DNA of 64,000 nt from Blasia pusilla. Taxonomy: Eukaryota; Marchantiophyta; Marchantiopsida; Blasiales. Where the stretch lies: contig CM114271.1 of NCBI GenBank assembly GCA_050084515.1, forward strand, positions 14,880,001-14,944,000, in the 5' to 3' direction. Position numbers and translations under genes: made by a program. Position 1 is the first letter of the stretch, and each line of letters begins with the position of its first letter. The notes beneath the pieces were generated by a model that saw only the letters and a list, made by a program, of their open reading frames with translations, was not told where the DNA came from and searched no databases. Shown here piece after piece: positions 38,111-50,694 of this stretch.

Positions 38111-39039
38111 AGGTTTAGGCGATGGCCGGTTGTTATTTCCGTCTCCCGGTTGCTAAAAATGAACTCCGTTGGTGAGTTAGGTGAAGAGGATGCCTCGGTA
38201 TTAATGGACGAGGAGTAGGTGGGGGAGATGCCAAGTGGCAGCAAACGATTGGTAAATTAAGGCAACCATCAATTTCTTAGTAATTCTTCACCACATATTC
38301 TAAAATTGAAGAGATGATCTCAATGAACAAGTGAGTTCACAATTAAAAGAAAAAAAGAATATAAATAGATATACAGATATTATCAAATCAAGAGAAGATA
38401 ATGTAATGGGAACTCATCAATTTCATAGTATTTCTTCACCACATGTCTTAAATTAGGATGTGATCTTGATGAATAACTCAAGTATATGATAAATCGTACT
38501 AGTGGGCAATTTGTGCCATGCACGAGAGTGAAAGGACTAATCGCGTTGTATACATAACTCTTTTTCTTGCTGCCCATTGAGGGGGAAACATTTTCTTGCT
38601 GCCCGATTCTCACATGTCAAACAAAGAGGTGTTTGCAAGTCACAAAATTATTCTCTAATAATAATATATATAACATTATTATATGTGGTAGAGCATGGGA
38701 AGTGTTAAAGTGTAAGAAGATGTAGAATATCGTGTGAACGTTGCTCTTTTTGTCTTTGAAACTAACTATTGTTCTCGGTGTAAAAGAGAACAATACCCAA
38801 AGAGGCACATGTGTAAGAGGGGATGATAAAAAAATATGGGTTTGAAAATTTTTAAAAGTTTGATTTCCACCAAATATTTATTTATATACTATATTTCGGG
38901 TGTAGTCACCTTCCTTATTTCAATATTCATCACTTCCAATCGTAATGTGGATGGAACTCCTCTTCCCTACTCTAGATAACGCTACGTATAATTGACCATG
39001 AGAGAAAATGGGAGTATGCAAGTAAATTCCTAAATTTTA
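38111..39039. other. AT-rich intergenic sequence
   Basis: About 0.9 kb between the CHD upstream region and the Helitron relic. Composition falls abruptly to AT-rich near 38240. I see no gene. It could include the Helitron 3' end, but no CTRR terminus with a hairpin could be fixed by eye. Confidence 0.4.
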
Positions 39040-40378
39040 TAGAGTTTGACGTTGAGACTTATTAATGGTCATTGCAAAAGCTGGACGAATAAGGAATTGA
39101 AACCTACGTAGATCAAATGGAAAATCGGAGTCGGATGCAATCAATAGGATACGTAGAATAAAAACTCGATCTCCAATACTCTTTTCGATGATGATTTCAA
39201 CATCCATACAATGTTGCATGAATCCACAAATCATCAATCTCGTCATGTTTGCTCGTCCTTGTGACCCACTCATGCTTCGTATGAGCATGATTGGTGCACT
39301 AATCTTCAAACACAACAAATGTGGAGATAGCCCGAAAGGCAATCTCATGGTGAAAATTTCAGTTGGATATATATGGCTCATTTCCTCACTTGGAATAGAG
39401 TCGACATTGAGGTAGATATGTTCATATACCAATTTATAACGAATTAGTGAGAATAAGTAAGGTTTTATTGGTATCCAAAATTATCTAAAAGAAATATTTT
39501 CTTAAAGAAATATGAAAAATAGTATAACATGTACAAGAAATTGTGACATGACATATGCATTTATGTCACCAACATCTCTATTCATCTATGTCAAAATAGT
39601 TGTATCTCTTGAGAAGTTAATTTCATGGAATCAGTTGGGAGAAATTCCATAGATAATATCAATAAGATTGCATATTTTATTACTCTTAGTAAACAAATGA
39701 GACGGCAATCATATAATTTCTTCTCCCAAATGAGGTTGCAAATGTATGCGACCCTCTCCCTCCTCTAATAACCAATCAAAAAAATTGTTGTTTGGCGCGT
39801 TGATGACCTTCCAATCTTTGATCTTGCATGTTTGTTATTAATTTCATCACCTTTACATAAGACCATAAAGATGATCTCTTTATAATGGCTTGGATGATTT
39901 GTGGAAAATCCTCATGATGAACGACAAACAAGACTTGACGAAAGTCACCACCGAATATTATGAGTTTGCCTCCGGATGGCATTTGTTGTAGACCATCAAA
40001 GACCACTCCCATGATATCTTATAAAGTGTAGTTCACTACCTAAAATGCATGATAATGAGCCGTAAGTGCTTTGTCCCATATAATGAGCATCACATCACAT
40101 ATTAAGCGTGTTGCATCAATGTTAATTGATAAACTACAAATGACACATGAAAGTAGGTTAAAATTTGCAAGTAGAGCTCTCATAAAGATTGATGGGGATG
40201 TTAAAGTGTGAATGTGCTTCGTCCTCCGTCTAACAATAGAGCAACTATTCTGGAGGATGCTCCGGCCAAAGCTATCACCCCTTGCACTCGTAAGGAGAAG
40301 ATTGTATAAGAATGTCTTTCCTATTCCACCTGCCCCATCAATGAAAAATACATTTGGATATGGTGAGCATTCAAGCAC
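39040..40378 (-). pseudogene. Helitron Pif1-type helicase fragments
   Basis: Broken minus-strand frames carry superfamily 1B helicase motifs in order: NVFFIDGAGGIGKTFLYN (Walker A, about 40310-40350), GGKLIIFGGDFRQVL (about 39930-39970), and near the 3' end QFLIRPAFAMTINKSQ (motif VI region, about 39045-39090). These are typical of the helicase half of Helitron RepHel proteins. Multiple stops and gaps mean it is not functional. Confidence 0.75.
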
Positions 40379-41640
40379 ATTTGATCAAGTTCATCATGAA
40401 TAGCATTCCAAATAACACGTTGTCCATCAGTCAAACACGCTTCTCCCAATTGTACTTATTCGTACAACTCTTCACTATCATGTAACAACTCTTGTTTCTC
40501 TAAATATGAATATGAATGAAGGCTTTGTAAATTAGCTTGAGGTATGTCTAGAAAATGAGACAATCTCTTTCCTGGATCTTGAAAATAATAACCCACTTCC
40601 AATAACAAAGTATTAATGATAGCATCATCATGGAAAAATTATGATTTATTTATTTATTTTGGCTATGGAAAGGTCTCAACATATGTAGAAATTATGATTT
40701 ATTTGTTTAATGCTTAATAGAAGATAGTATAACAAAGGAATGAATCGTATAAGGAGTGGTTGAAACGAGGGTTTATCTAACATCATTCATAAAAGAGATC
40801 TTCTATTAGTTGAACCAACAACCGAATCCGTGGTATAGCAAGTTGAATAGAAGTGTTGTAAGTTAAAATGATTGCGAATAAATGATGTAATGAAGAACCT
40901 GTATGGATCGTATAAGCTTCTTTAAAGCAACAAAACACTTCCCTATCAAGTTCAAGAAGTCCCAATTTGATGGGAGCCTCCTTAAATGTAGGACGTAATA
41001 TTCCATTTACAATTCTCAAATATTCGTATGTAGTTGCTCCTCAACCATATATGGTGAAGGAGTAATCTCAACCACTTCTGTTCTTCTTCATCTTTGAAGA
41101 AAATAATTGAAATAAATGATCCCACCTTATTCCATAATATATTCCTCATTTTAAAATATGATACGTACAAATTGAACCCAATAAAAGCAAAAGGTATAAA
41201 ATTATGCTTAAAATATTTACTTGGATAAGTAAGATATAAGCGACCAATATGACGACCACAACCATTTCTTATTACTCCAACGATAATACGAAGAGAAATT
41301 GATATATACCATATTTCTTAACAGCAAAGTCGGATAAATTCTTTGCAAATCAATGACTTAGAGTTATCTTTCTATTTTGTTGCTAAACATCCTCAAAAGC
41401 AACGACATCATTGAAATGAACTAGTTATTTCTTTAGAGGTTGAATTGTTAATCGCATAATACATGGATATTCTATATGTAGACTAAACTTGAAGCGTCAT
41501 CAACATGCCTCTCAAGAAGAGATATATCTTGGATAAGAATTCCAAATATTGAAGTAAGATGTATGATATCTAAAAATGGAATGTAATATAAGAGATAAAT
41601 TATTAGAAGAAATATACCTCACATCAAGATATGATGTTGT
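40379..41640 (-). mobile_element. Helitron relic, decayed middle
   Basis: AT-rich sequence between the Rep and helicase fragments, with only short broken frames. YLDVRYIS, read near 41615-41640, fits the segment found between Rep and helicase in Helitrons. Confidence 0.5.
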
Positions 41641-43300
41641 CTCATCAATAACATCAGTTGCGGTTGATGTATCCGTATCTTTTATAACTTAAATGACACC
41701 GCATCATATCCCTTATGTATATGTTAATATAAGGACTTGGCTGCAAAAACACTACTTGTGATCTCCAAATTAATATGACAATGAAACAAGGTGCACAATA
41801 TATGATTGTAAGGCACCACCCAACGATCATCCAATGAATGTTCGCGCTTAATTATCACTCTCTCAATCTCGGATCTACAAAAACATAGTAAGAATTCATG
41901 AATGCATCATCTCATATGCTATGTAATAAGTGAAGAGCTCAAAGACAGGAAGATCCTTGCGATAGATGGGATAACCATCTTACGTCTCTGTAGTGTTGAC
42001 TGCAAAAGCTTTAGGATAGCCTTATGTATATTTTGTACTTTCCTTATCCATACGGGGAGCATTAGGATTTAATAGTCCACGTGGCCCGTTAAACATGAAA
42101 TTAGAGACAATAGAATAAAGCCTTGGATAGGTAGAATGATTAGGGATTAATGTTGAAATAATATGATTGTAATCATAAATGTTACGTGGTTTATCCTCGT
42201 GACCTAAAAAATAAGTACATGCACATGTGAAAGGTCCCTCTCTTGGAATCATACCAAATGGATACATCTTATAACTCGACCCAGTATTTTCTTGTTGATA
42301 AAAGTCTTGAAAACTCAATCTTTTTCCTCTAAAAATCCTGCACTACCAAATTTGGTCGGTCTGCAACAAATTGACTAGGTAATAAGGCGGATATAATCTC
42401 CTCCCACTTAGAATCGCATGTTAAGGTTAAAAAGAAATCAAGCTTCCCCAAATATTTCACAATTGCCATTGCATCCTGATATAATTTATGCATATGATGT
42501 GGATCCCCAATAAAAGAAGAAGGCAATCCAATATGTCTCCCAAACCTTAGGAAATCACCATCATGTCAATGCATGGTATCCTTCACACCTTGATATTATT
42601 CAGCACTCAACTCCTTCTGATTTAAGCGCAGCCGTGATAATTGTGGCATCTCTATAGTAGCATAGAGGTCAACCATATATTATTGAATAAGTCGACCAAA
42701 TCGCAACAATAGCTTGTCATCCTTGCCTCCAATCCGCGTTTAAAGTCGAAAACATGCAAGTTGCAAGGTAGTAACATTCTTCATTCTCCTCTCCTCTGTA
42801 ATATCACCGTCAACTCTATCCTCGTCCCTACAATCAACTGAAGCTCCAGTATCTCCCTCCTCCCCATGAGTGACACTTTGTGGATGTTATGTGGCCTTGG
42901 AATTTTGCGAATGATATTCCGGGATGCGAACTTGCTTCACCATGGACAAATAACAAAACAAAGTGCAATGGCATGTATGCTTCATTGAGGTCGGATACAC
43001 GTCTTACTCCTCCTCCACGTAATCATATTATTATATCATAATGTTCAACGTGCTCACTTCCATCACTTGGTAAAATACTAGCAATCCGAGAAGCAGATGG
43101 TAAGTTATGACGCTTTGCATTGAGACCTCTCTTACTTGCCTTTAGGATGATCCGCATATTAATATCATTTTCTTCATATACTATATGCGGAAAGATCTTC
43201 ATATATGGATTGCATTTGTATAGCATCTCTTGTAGTCCTTTAAAGATATTTGTATTAAGATCATAAGATCTATACATAACTCTTCTACGATTCTCCAATT
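41641..43300 (-). pseudogene. Helitron Rep (Helitron-like N) fragments
   Basis: Minus-strand frames match the Helitron replication-initiator region in order: NPYMKIFPHI and the RHNLPSASRIASILP segment (about 43298-43060), PSSFIGDPHHMHKLYQDAMA with a FLTLTCDSKWEEI run (about 42526-42380), then RLYSIVSNFMFNGPRGLLNPNAP (split over short motifs, about 42180-42060). The Rep protein nicks DNA for rolling-circle transposition. I did not locate an intact HUH motif. Frames are broken by stops. Confidence 0.72.
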
Positions 43301-45203
43301 CATTCGTCGTATCATGTCATGAATGTAGAGTTGAGCAATTTGGGGATGAGTTGTTATATTAGGATATAAAGCTAGGATCCAATAGAATGATAGATCCCAC
43401 CTTGGGCCCTATAGTGTCCAACGCCACAAACTTCTTCATTTACATGCACTCAAGTAGATGCTAGTTGAATTGCAGAGTTGTAAGCCCGAGCATGAGTAGA
43501 ACATGAAAACTTCTAGGATCCACACCCGAAATCAATGATTTCAATAATGAAGGAGAAGATTGCAAGAGGGGAAAAATTATTATCCCATGATCACAACATA
43601 CACCAAATGGTGAGTCATAAAACTTTGTACCTCTCACCATTTCACATTTTTAAGGCAAAGCACGGCATGAAGGGCGCGCATATATATCTCATACAACCCA
43701 ATGTATGATGACCACTAGTACGATTCAAACTCCTTTGAAATTGCAACTTCCTAAGATCACTTTCTTAGAAGTTTGGTCTTCTTGCAATATTTAGTAATGT
43801 ATTTTCTTTAACAACCCTATGAACAATACGGAAAGGACGAATTGTAGAAGCCTTTGGTAGAGTAGCAATTTTGTGCTCATAAAAAAACTTCATTAACTAT
43901 ACATGCCACCCTATTCATTCATTATGTTACATTATCTTCAACATTGGGAAGTATCGAAGAATTATCGATCACTTAAAGTAAAGATGGAAGTGATTAATCA
44001 AAATTTTGAGAAATGATTGGTAACTCAAGTCTTGGTATTACCAAAGTAGTTGGCCCAGTTGCAAATGCATTCTCAATAACTTCATGGACTGCATTGTTGG
44101 GTAACTCGATTCTTAACAATATATAAGTGGCCACATGAATTGTATCATCATTTTAAATCAATTAATCTTCTCTGTCTACAAGATGATTTTCTTCACTTGC
44201 TTGTGCCATAACTCCATCCTCATTGGAAGGCCTAGGAAAATAGAGTAACTCTAATAAGATGACATAAAGAATAAAGTAAGGAATAGACAAAATACAAACA
44301 CAAATGCTTAAGGGTTAGGAAATAAGATATAGAAACACAAAGCAAAAACAATGCGTTATGATTATGACCTTATGAATGGACTTCCAACAGTCATGATCTC
44401 CATATTTGGAATAATCTCAACTACCAAAGTAGGCTCAACTTGAAGTTGAAGTCCTATCTTTCTTTTATTGTACTCATGACGAAAGACTTCTTTTTCTCTT
44501 TGAGAGTTTCTACTTTATCAACATGAAGTGCTCGATTTCATTGTTGGACTTCCCCACATAGAACCTTTTGAATATCACGTATATGTACAAGATTTGATGG
44601 AACCAAAAGTATGGAACAACATGAGATTTTTTGGAAGCAGAGAAAAACTAAATTAATGAATAGGAGTATGAAGTGTGGAGAATTCAATATGTTCAATGAT
44701 CATGAATGGAGTGGACTTATGTTGGAGATGTTTCGGTGATCACTCCATCTCTTAAGTTGCTCTATTACCCTAAAATTCCCTTACAATGGGCATGCCTTTT
44801 TTGTTGTGCCTTTGCACGATCAGTTTTCCAAAGTAACGCAAATCCGTACCATTTGATGGAAAAGGAAGTCTACAAAGGAATTGTGCAGGGATTCAACATT
44901 AAAACGCGTGAAAAAAAATCATAGAAGTTGTTGTCATGTAGTTGAACACTACATTCTTATCAAAGAAATCCAAAGTTCAAAGACATGGCATAAATGAACT
45001 GGGCCTACATCGGAGAAGTGAGCTTCGATAGATTTTCTTAAAATAATTAACAAATTATACGAAAGAAAGGAAGTGAAAATTAGAAAAAAAAAACATAACA
45101 ACTTCAAAAAAATTTCTTCAATCAAAAAATTTTATGAAAGATTTTTTTAATTATTAAAAATAAAAATAAAACTATAGAATGTAATAGGTTAGGGTGACTC
45201 GGA
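43301..45203. other. AT-rich flank upstream of Helitron Rep
   Basis: AT-rich and without a convincing gene on either strand. It probably includes the decayed 5' part of the Helitron. It ends where the D2 leader starts (TGTCATG at 45204). Confidence 0.4.
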
Positions 45204-47330
45204 TGTCATGTCTTTTAGGATAGATCGGTGAGATCTACTAGAGCGCCTTCACGAGTAATGGAGGACAGGCTTAGGAGGTCTAGGATGATCTGTTGAGGCC
45301 CCGAGAAACCTGAGAGAGTAGGTTTCCCCTTCGTTTCGGCTCATTTGGAGCCATATTGAGGAATTAACTAGTTTAGGTAAGTACCATTTTGAGTATATGG
45401 TTAATTTTCTATTTTGGGAAGTGTCCCTTGACCTCCTACATCAAGTCAAGATCCAAGGAAGTGACTTGGAAGCATAGGTTACCATGGAGAGAGTTTGGGA
45501 GAGGGGAAGGGTATACCTCAACGAGAAAGAGCTTGAGAGCTCATTCTCTCTTTGTTGAACCTCTTGACACGAGGCGGTGGAGCTATGGTCCCTTGCCTTG
45601 AGAGTGTAACCCAAACCTCTCATTAGGAGAGTGGGTTTGGTTTGACATTGAGAGAGACATGTAAGAGTGCACACATGTGAGAGTTATAATATTGTGAGAG
45701 AGGTTTCACCTTATTTTACAAAGAGAGAATTGAGAGGATGAGAGAGCTTAATGGGGGAGCTCGCTAGTTGCTCAATGTTTGGTGCAGATTTAGGACCGTG
45801 CTCCCTGCTTCATGGCTCATGGGAGTGCTCACAAGAGCAAGAGCCACCTTGTTTTGACGTTTGTGTATCAATTTTTTATGTGAGAGAGTGGTGTGCGGAA
45901 GCGCTGCCCAATTTTTATAGGGATTGAGTATGGGGGCAGGTTGCCCCATGACGGTGCTCTTGGGCGCACCATGTAGCTTGATGATTTGTATTTTCATAGG
46001 TTTTACATTTTCGTTGGGAGAGATCTGCGTAGAAGCACTACCAAAATTTATGTAGGAGAAGAGACGTTGGGATTTACAACAGTCCCTCTCAGTTTTTATT
46101 GGAAGGTTCAATTCAAAATATTTTTTGACGGCATTGTAGATCGTCAAGTTGTGCACGCTGTGCAACAAACGGTGCGCAAGTTGGAATGCGAGCAGAAAGC
46201 TATGGCCAATTTTGCAAAATTGCCATTGTTAGGCAATTTTTAGGGTAAAATTGTTCAAACCCTAAACCAGCCGCCGCCGCCTTCAACGGTCCGCTGTTGA
46301 TGGTCCACGGTCAGCATTGACGACCCACCATCAACGGTCCATCGTCATCATCAACTGTCCACCGTCACCATCAACGGTCTATCGTCGCCGTCCGCCGCCG
46401 ACCTTCGACCTTCAACCACCGCTGCCGCCTACAGCCGCTCAGAGCAGCGTTCGGCCGTTATCGCCGTTGGTTGCCATTGCCACCATAACAAAATGGACGG
46501 TCTTCCACGACAACCATTGATTCTTTGACTTGCGCTGCCACAATGTACTTTGTTGTGGCCGCCACTGTCATCACAATTTCTTCATTAACAAGTGGTGGCA
46601 GGTGACCACGGGTTATGGTGTTTGAGTTTTCATTTCATTTTGCTATGTTGTGATTGGTAGCCGCTTAACGACGATTGAGTATCATGTCGTGATGCCCATA
46701 TCCGCAACGCGCCGTGTCGCTCGTGGCCGCACCGTCTCAATCGCAGAGCCACTCCTTCACTTAAGAGCAGAGCTTGTCTATTGCTGATTGAGGAGGGTAT
46801 GCTGCAGAGTGCCGCATCCCATTATCGAGTACCGTGCCGTTCTATAGCCATTCCGTGTTGTCGGTGTCGCACCGTATCATTGGATCTGCACCGCATATAG
46901 TGAAGATTTGATCAGCGTCAGTACAAGACAAGTACGACTTGGTGACTTGAGGAGTTATCTTCATGACCAAGTTGGGGTCGAGATTTGCAGTTGCCGAGGA
47001 ACGACATCAAAATTATTGTCAGGTTATCCATTATGGTCTCTTACCCTGCACGTGTGAGGGATTTTTGGGTATTGGGAATTTATTTGGGATATTGGGTTTC
47101 GTGTTGATGTTGAGAGCATCGATGATGTATGGGTTTAGGGGACATAGATCTGTGTGGGATATCAAGAGTTGAGGATGGTTTGTCGATGAGACGATAGATC
47201 AGTTGATTTTCCAGACCACGCCGCTTGTTGCCGCACAACACACGTCTGAGTGAGAGAGTGTAGATTGAGTGTCGTATGTTTAGTTTGAGTGATTGAGGGA
47301 TTAATCACGAGATTGAGAGTGATCGTGTGA
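45204..47330 (+). repeat. D2 5' leader (candidate LTR)
   Basis: Starts TGTCATGTCTTTTAGG, close to the D1 start. Contains AAACCCTAAA at 46257-46266, a CCATCAACGGTC-like tract at about 46285-46400, and TTGGTAGCCGC near 46655. The leaders of D1 and D3 match it along its length. Confidence 0.6.
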
Positions 47331-49540
47331 GAGGGGCATGAGGATCATCACGCCGTCTTTTCGGGATTTTGAGAGGCGAAGAAGTGGACCTGAGAGTAGC
47401 TCTGGAGGGTTTACCCGGTGTGGTGGGAGGTTTCGAGGGTCTCCACGTGAGAGACCACCTTGATCTTCTTATGTGTCATCTTCAAACGAGGGGGAGAGTG
47501 TAGAGGAGTGTGTTAGTGATCCACCGTACATATTGAGTGGGCCTACCAGTTGGGCATACGAGATGGACGGTCGGGGTAGAGGACCGCGGAGGTTTTTCCG
47601 GTGTAGGCACTATAGAGCTACAAGAATTCATTGCGGAGTTTAGGAGTTGGTGTGACTCACAGTGGGCTAGGAACTCTAGAGAGTTCAACCTATCTACAAC
47701 ATGGAACGATATGTTCGAGCATTTAGAGAGGGCGCCCATGGACGATTACCATAAGTTCTCTCACAAATATGCCCAGGAGATTGATGCAAGGCGACTCTAC
47801 TATGACCCACACTATGTGTCATGGACAGATCCATTCTCAGTGAGGAGGAGGAAACAAGAGAGGCTACTTCCTCTTCCACTAGTGATCTTTTAGGAGGGAT
47901 CACTCGCACTCGAGCAGTTGCACCGTCTAGTCGAGTTCGTCCCAGGTTCAACCCCATGGTTGAGTTCTTCGCTGAGTTGAGGGCGAGCTACCAGGGGGTA
48001 CGGAAGGAGAAGTTGCGGAGCATCCACGACTTCCAGAGGCGTCCGGGTGAGAGTTTGCGTGAGGCTTACAATTTCTTGCACCGGTTGATCAACCTCACTC
48101 AGGGGATGACAGAGGCTCAGGCTATCCAGTCATGGTACGCGATGCTGGACCGGACGCTGCGGACATAGGTGCGAGAGGGGATACTTCTTATGAACACCTC
48201 CCCTATGTTGAGGGATGCGTTTAGGACCGCAAAGAACATTGAGCGGATTATGGCGGAAGAGAGCGTAGCCACCATGGGTTCTGGGCGAGATCAGTCACGA
48301 TTACCTGCACCACCAGTGCAACAACGTGGAATCTGAGAGAGATCGATTGTGGCACCACGAGATGAGGGAGGATACTGGAAGGCCGTGCCATAGAGACCTG
48401 TACCTTCAAATCGGGCTTGGAAATAGCCACCTACCATTACTTGTTGTTCATATGGTGGAGCCCGTCATCAGCGTGATTGCACTTGTCAAGGTCATGGACG
48501 TGTGCCTCAGCATGGAGGAGGAGATGGTGTTGCATTAGGAGGTAATCAGTGTGACTATTGTCACAACTATGGTCACACATGCACCAGGTGTTTTATTTTA
48601 CACCTTGAGTTACGTCTGGACCAAGGGCTTGAGAGGGCACCGCAGCGAGTAGCCGGTCCGGGTGGGCCTAGAGGTCGTGCCTAGGTGGTCCCGTTGGGGG
48701 ACATGGATCTGGAGTTTCCCGATAGGATGGTGGAGTTGCCCGTGGAGGAGGTAGAGTCCCACCACCTAGACGCGTTGAGGGAGACACCGGGCGTGAGGTA
48801 GGGATGGCTGCTCAGATACAACAACTACAGGAGCAGATTGCCACTATGGCATTGAGGTTACCCGATGCCGGATCCGTGGCATCGACGTCATATGGAATAG
48901 CCATATGGCGTCGATGCCATGGAGGGAGGATCCTGGCATATCCTGGTTGGATGTGCGGGGTTGCCCAAACGGAGGATGCCGCAATTGTGACGCATGGAGC
49001 AGCCGTAGAGTTAGATCCACAACGGGGGGAAGCCAAGAAACAGACGAGGCTTCCTTAGTCTTTCACATTGTGCGAGGCGATGAGGACCCCATCGATGGGT
49101 CATGATCAGATTTTTCAAGATTTGGTGATGTTATTGGTATGCAGGCACGGAAGGCGATGGGAGAAACGAGTACGACAACTCCTGTTACCGATGCTCAAGA
49201 GGAGCATGTGTTGAGTACAATTTGGGGGCGATCACGATGGTGTGTCGTGCTCCGCTATTTTATGCTTCCGATTTTATGACATTGGGAGGTATGCCTACTA
49301 AGGTGTTGTGGCTGGCGGCTACGCTATGTGAGCTTGGAGTTGGAGTTCGTGCATCACGTCGAGGTGATTTCAAAGGAGGTGATGGACCTGCCCTTGGAGT
49401 ATATGCTCGGTTGTCCACGTCAGATTCATGGTAGGTTGCGGCTGCAGGGATGGCGGAGATGCCCGCTAGACCCGCGATAGAGTGTGCCATGGCTTCTCTT
49501 GGTGTTGTGTTGCTCGATAACTAGAGAAAGGTCTTCATGT
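47331..49540 (+). pseudogene. D2 gag
   Basis: The frame 47537-47893 encodes the conserved part (FRSWCDSQWARNSREFN); 47821-48168 continues it in another frame and stops at TAG. The zinc-knuckle region follows at about 48420-48600 with CDYCHNYGHTCTRC (CX2CX4HX4C). Several TAG stops (48535-48537, 49056-49058, 49432-49434) sit where D1 or D3 has CAG. Confidence 0.7.
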
Positions 49541-50160
49541 TGGTGAGTCCCAGAGGTAGAGCTTTTGGTCCGGAGCGCGTCTTGTTAGATTCAGGAGCGC
49601 AACCCTTGATATTGGGGAAAGCGTCATTCAAAGGATTGGGCTTGACAAGAGCCGAACCAAGGCGATAGTGACTTATGTAGAGTCCTACGACGTCTTCGTT
49701 GGTGGAGCAATGTTATATCCAATGGGGTTTACCGTGGATTATTGGGAGGAGTCAGCATCCTACAAACGAGGATGGCAATAAGGTGATGGGCGCCTTAGCT
49801 CATTATCCGTTCGATTCACAGGTGCAATGATCGAGCGACGGCCAAGAGAGATGGCAACCTTAGCAGCATTTAGAAGTGCCATCACTAAGCCTAGTGATTT
49901 GATTGAGGGACATATCCATGTAGAGGATACGCCCTTTCATGAAATTTCTATGGAGAGGAGTGTCATGGTCGCCGCATTAGTCCATGGAGGAGAGGTGTCG
50001 CTTTGGGGCTTGACTGAGAAGCTTCGACGCTTAGCCATTCAGCATGTGCAGACCGTGTGGAGCGAGATGTTTGCACTAGAGCGTGATAGGTCTGAGGAAC
50101 CCAAGGTAGTCGAGAGTGCTATGATGACGCCCTTGGATACCACACCCATTGTGTGGCGCA
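49541..50160 (+). pseudogene. D2 protease and linker
   Basis: LLDSGAQPL near 49585-49612 is the aspartic protease DSG loop. The AxSYDVFVGGAMLYPMGF-like segment follows at about 49680-49735. The linker frame 49827-50252 runs straight into methyltransferase motif I, showing that protease and methyltransferase belong to one polyprotein. Confidence 0.7.
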
Positions 50161-50694
50161 TCTCAGAGGAGGGTATTCGGGTGTTGGATCTCTTTGGAGG
50201 GATCAACACTGGGTTAGACGTTGTTTTGCAGGCAGGAGTACACGTGCGGTAGTACATGTATGTGGAGATTGATGATGTTTCGAGGCGTGCTTCACGTCAT
50301 CATGTGGTGTAGTTACGCCTCCGCTTTTTGACTTATTGTCTACGTCCGCCATCCAAGGTTATCAGAGTTGCCTACCAAGGGATATTTCATTGGTGGGGCA
50401 CAGGACTTAGAGTGGGTAGGAACCATAGACTTGGTCATTGCTGGTTGGCCGTGTTAGGTCCAATTGAGTGTTGGACGAGCTAGCAAGTTAGCGGATACTT
50501 GGTCAAGGTTTTTTTGGGAGATGATGCGGATCTTGCAATATTTATAGGAGCATCGGCCTCGTTCTCCAACATACATTCAAGAGAATGTGCCAATTTTGGG
50601 CGATTTGGGGTCCCGTGTGGTGATGAGTGCACATAAGGTGCGCGCATGGATCGGCCCGGAAGTGTTGTTAGATGCGGCGAGTGTAGGTTCTAGA
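50161..50694 (+). pseudogene. D2 methyltransferase domain, first half
   Basis: Motif I IRVLDLFGGINTGL (about 50175-50215) in frame with the upstream pol linker; motif IV VIAGWPC (catalytic Pro-Cys, about 50437-50456) followed at once by TAG where D1 has CAG; motif VI QENVPIL (about 50580-50600). The domain is split by D3 within the AASVGSR segment before motif VIII. TAG codons at 50250-50252, 50310-50312 and 50455-50457 fall where D1 has CAG. Confidence 0.85.

Larger units (their letters stand above)
45204..50694 (+). mobile_element. D2: gypsy element with methyltransferase domain, 5' part
   Basis: Leader, gag, protease and the first half of the methyltransferase domain. The sequence is interrupted at 50694 by D3 and resumes at 59795. 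The duplicated TAGA at 50691-50694 and 59795-59798 marks the D3 target site. Confidence 0.88.
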
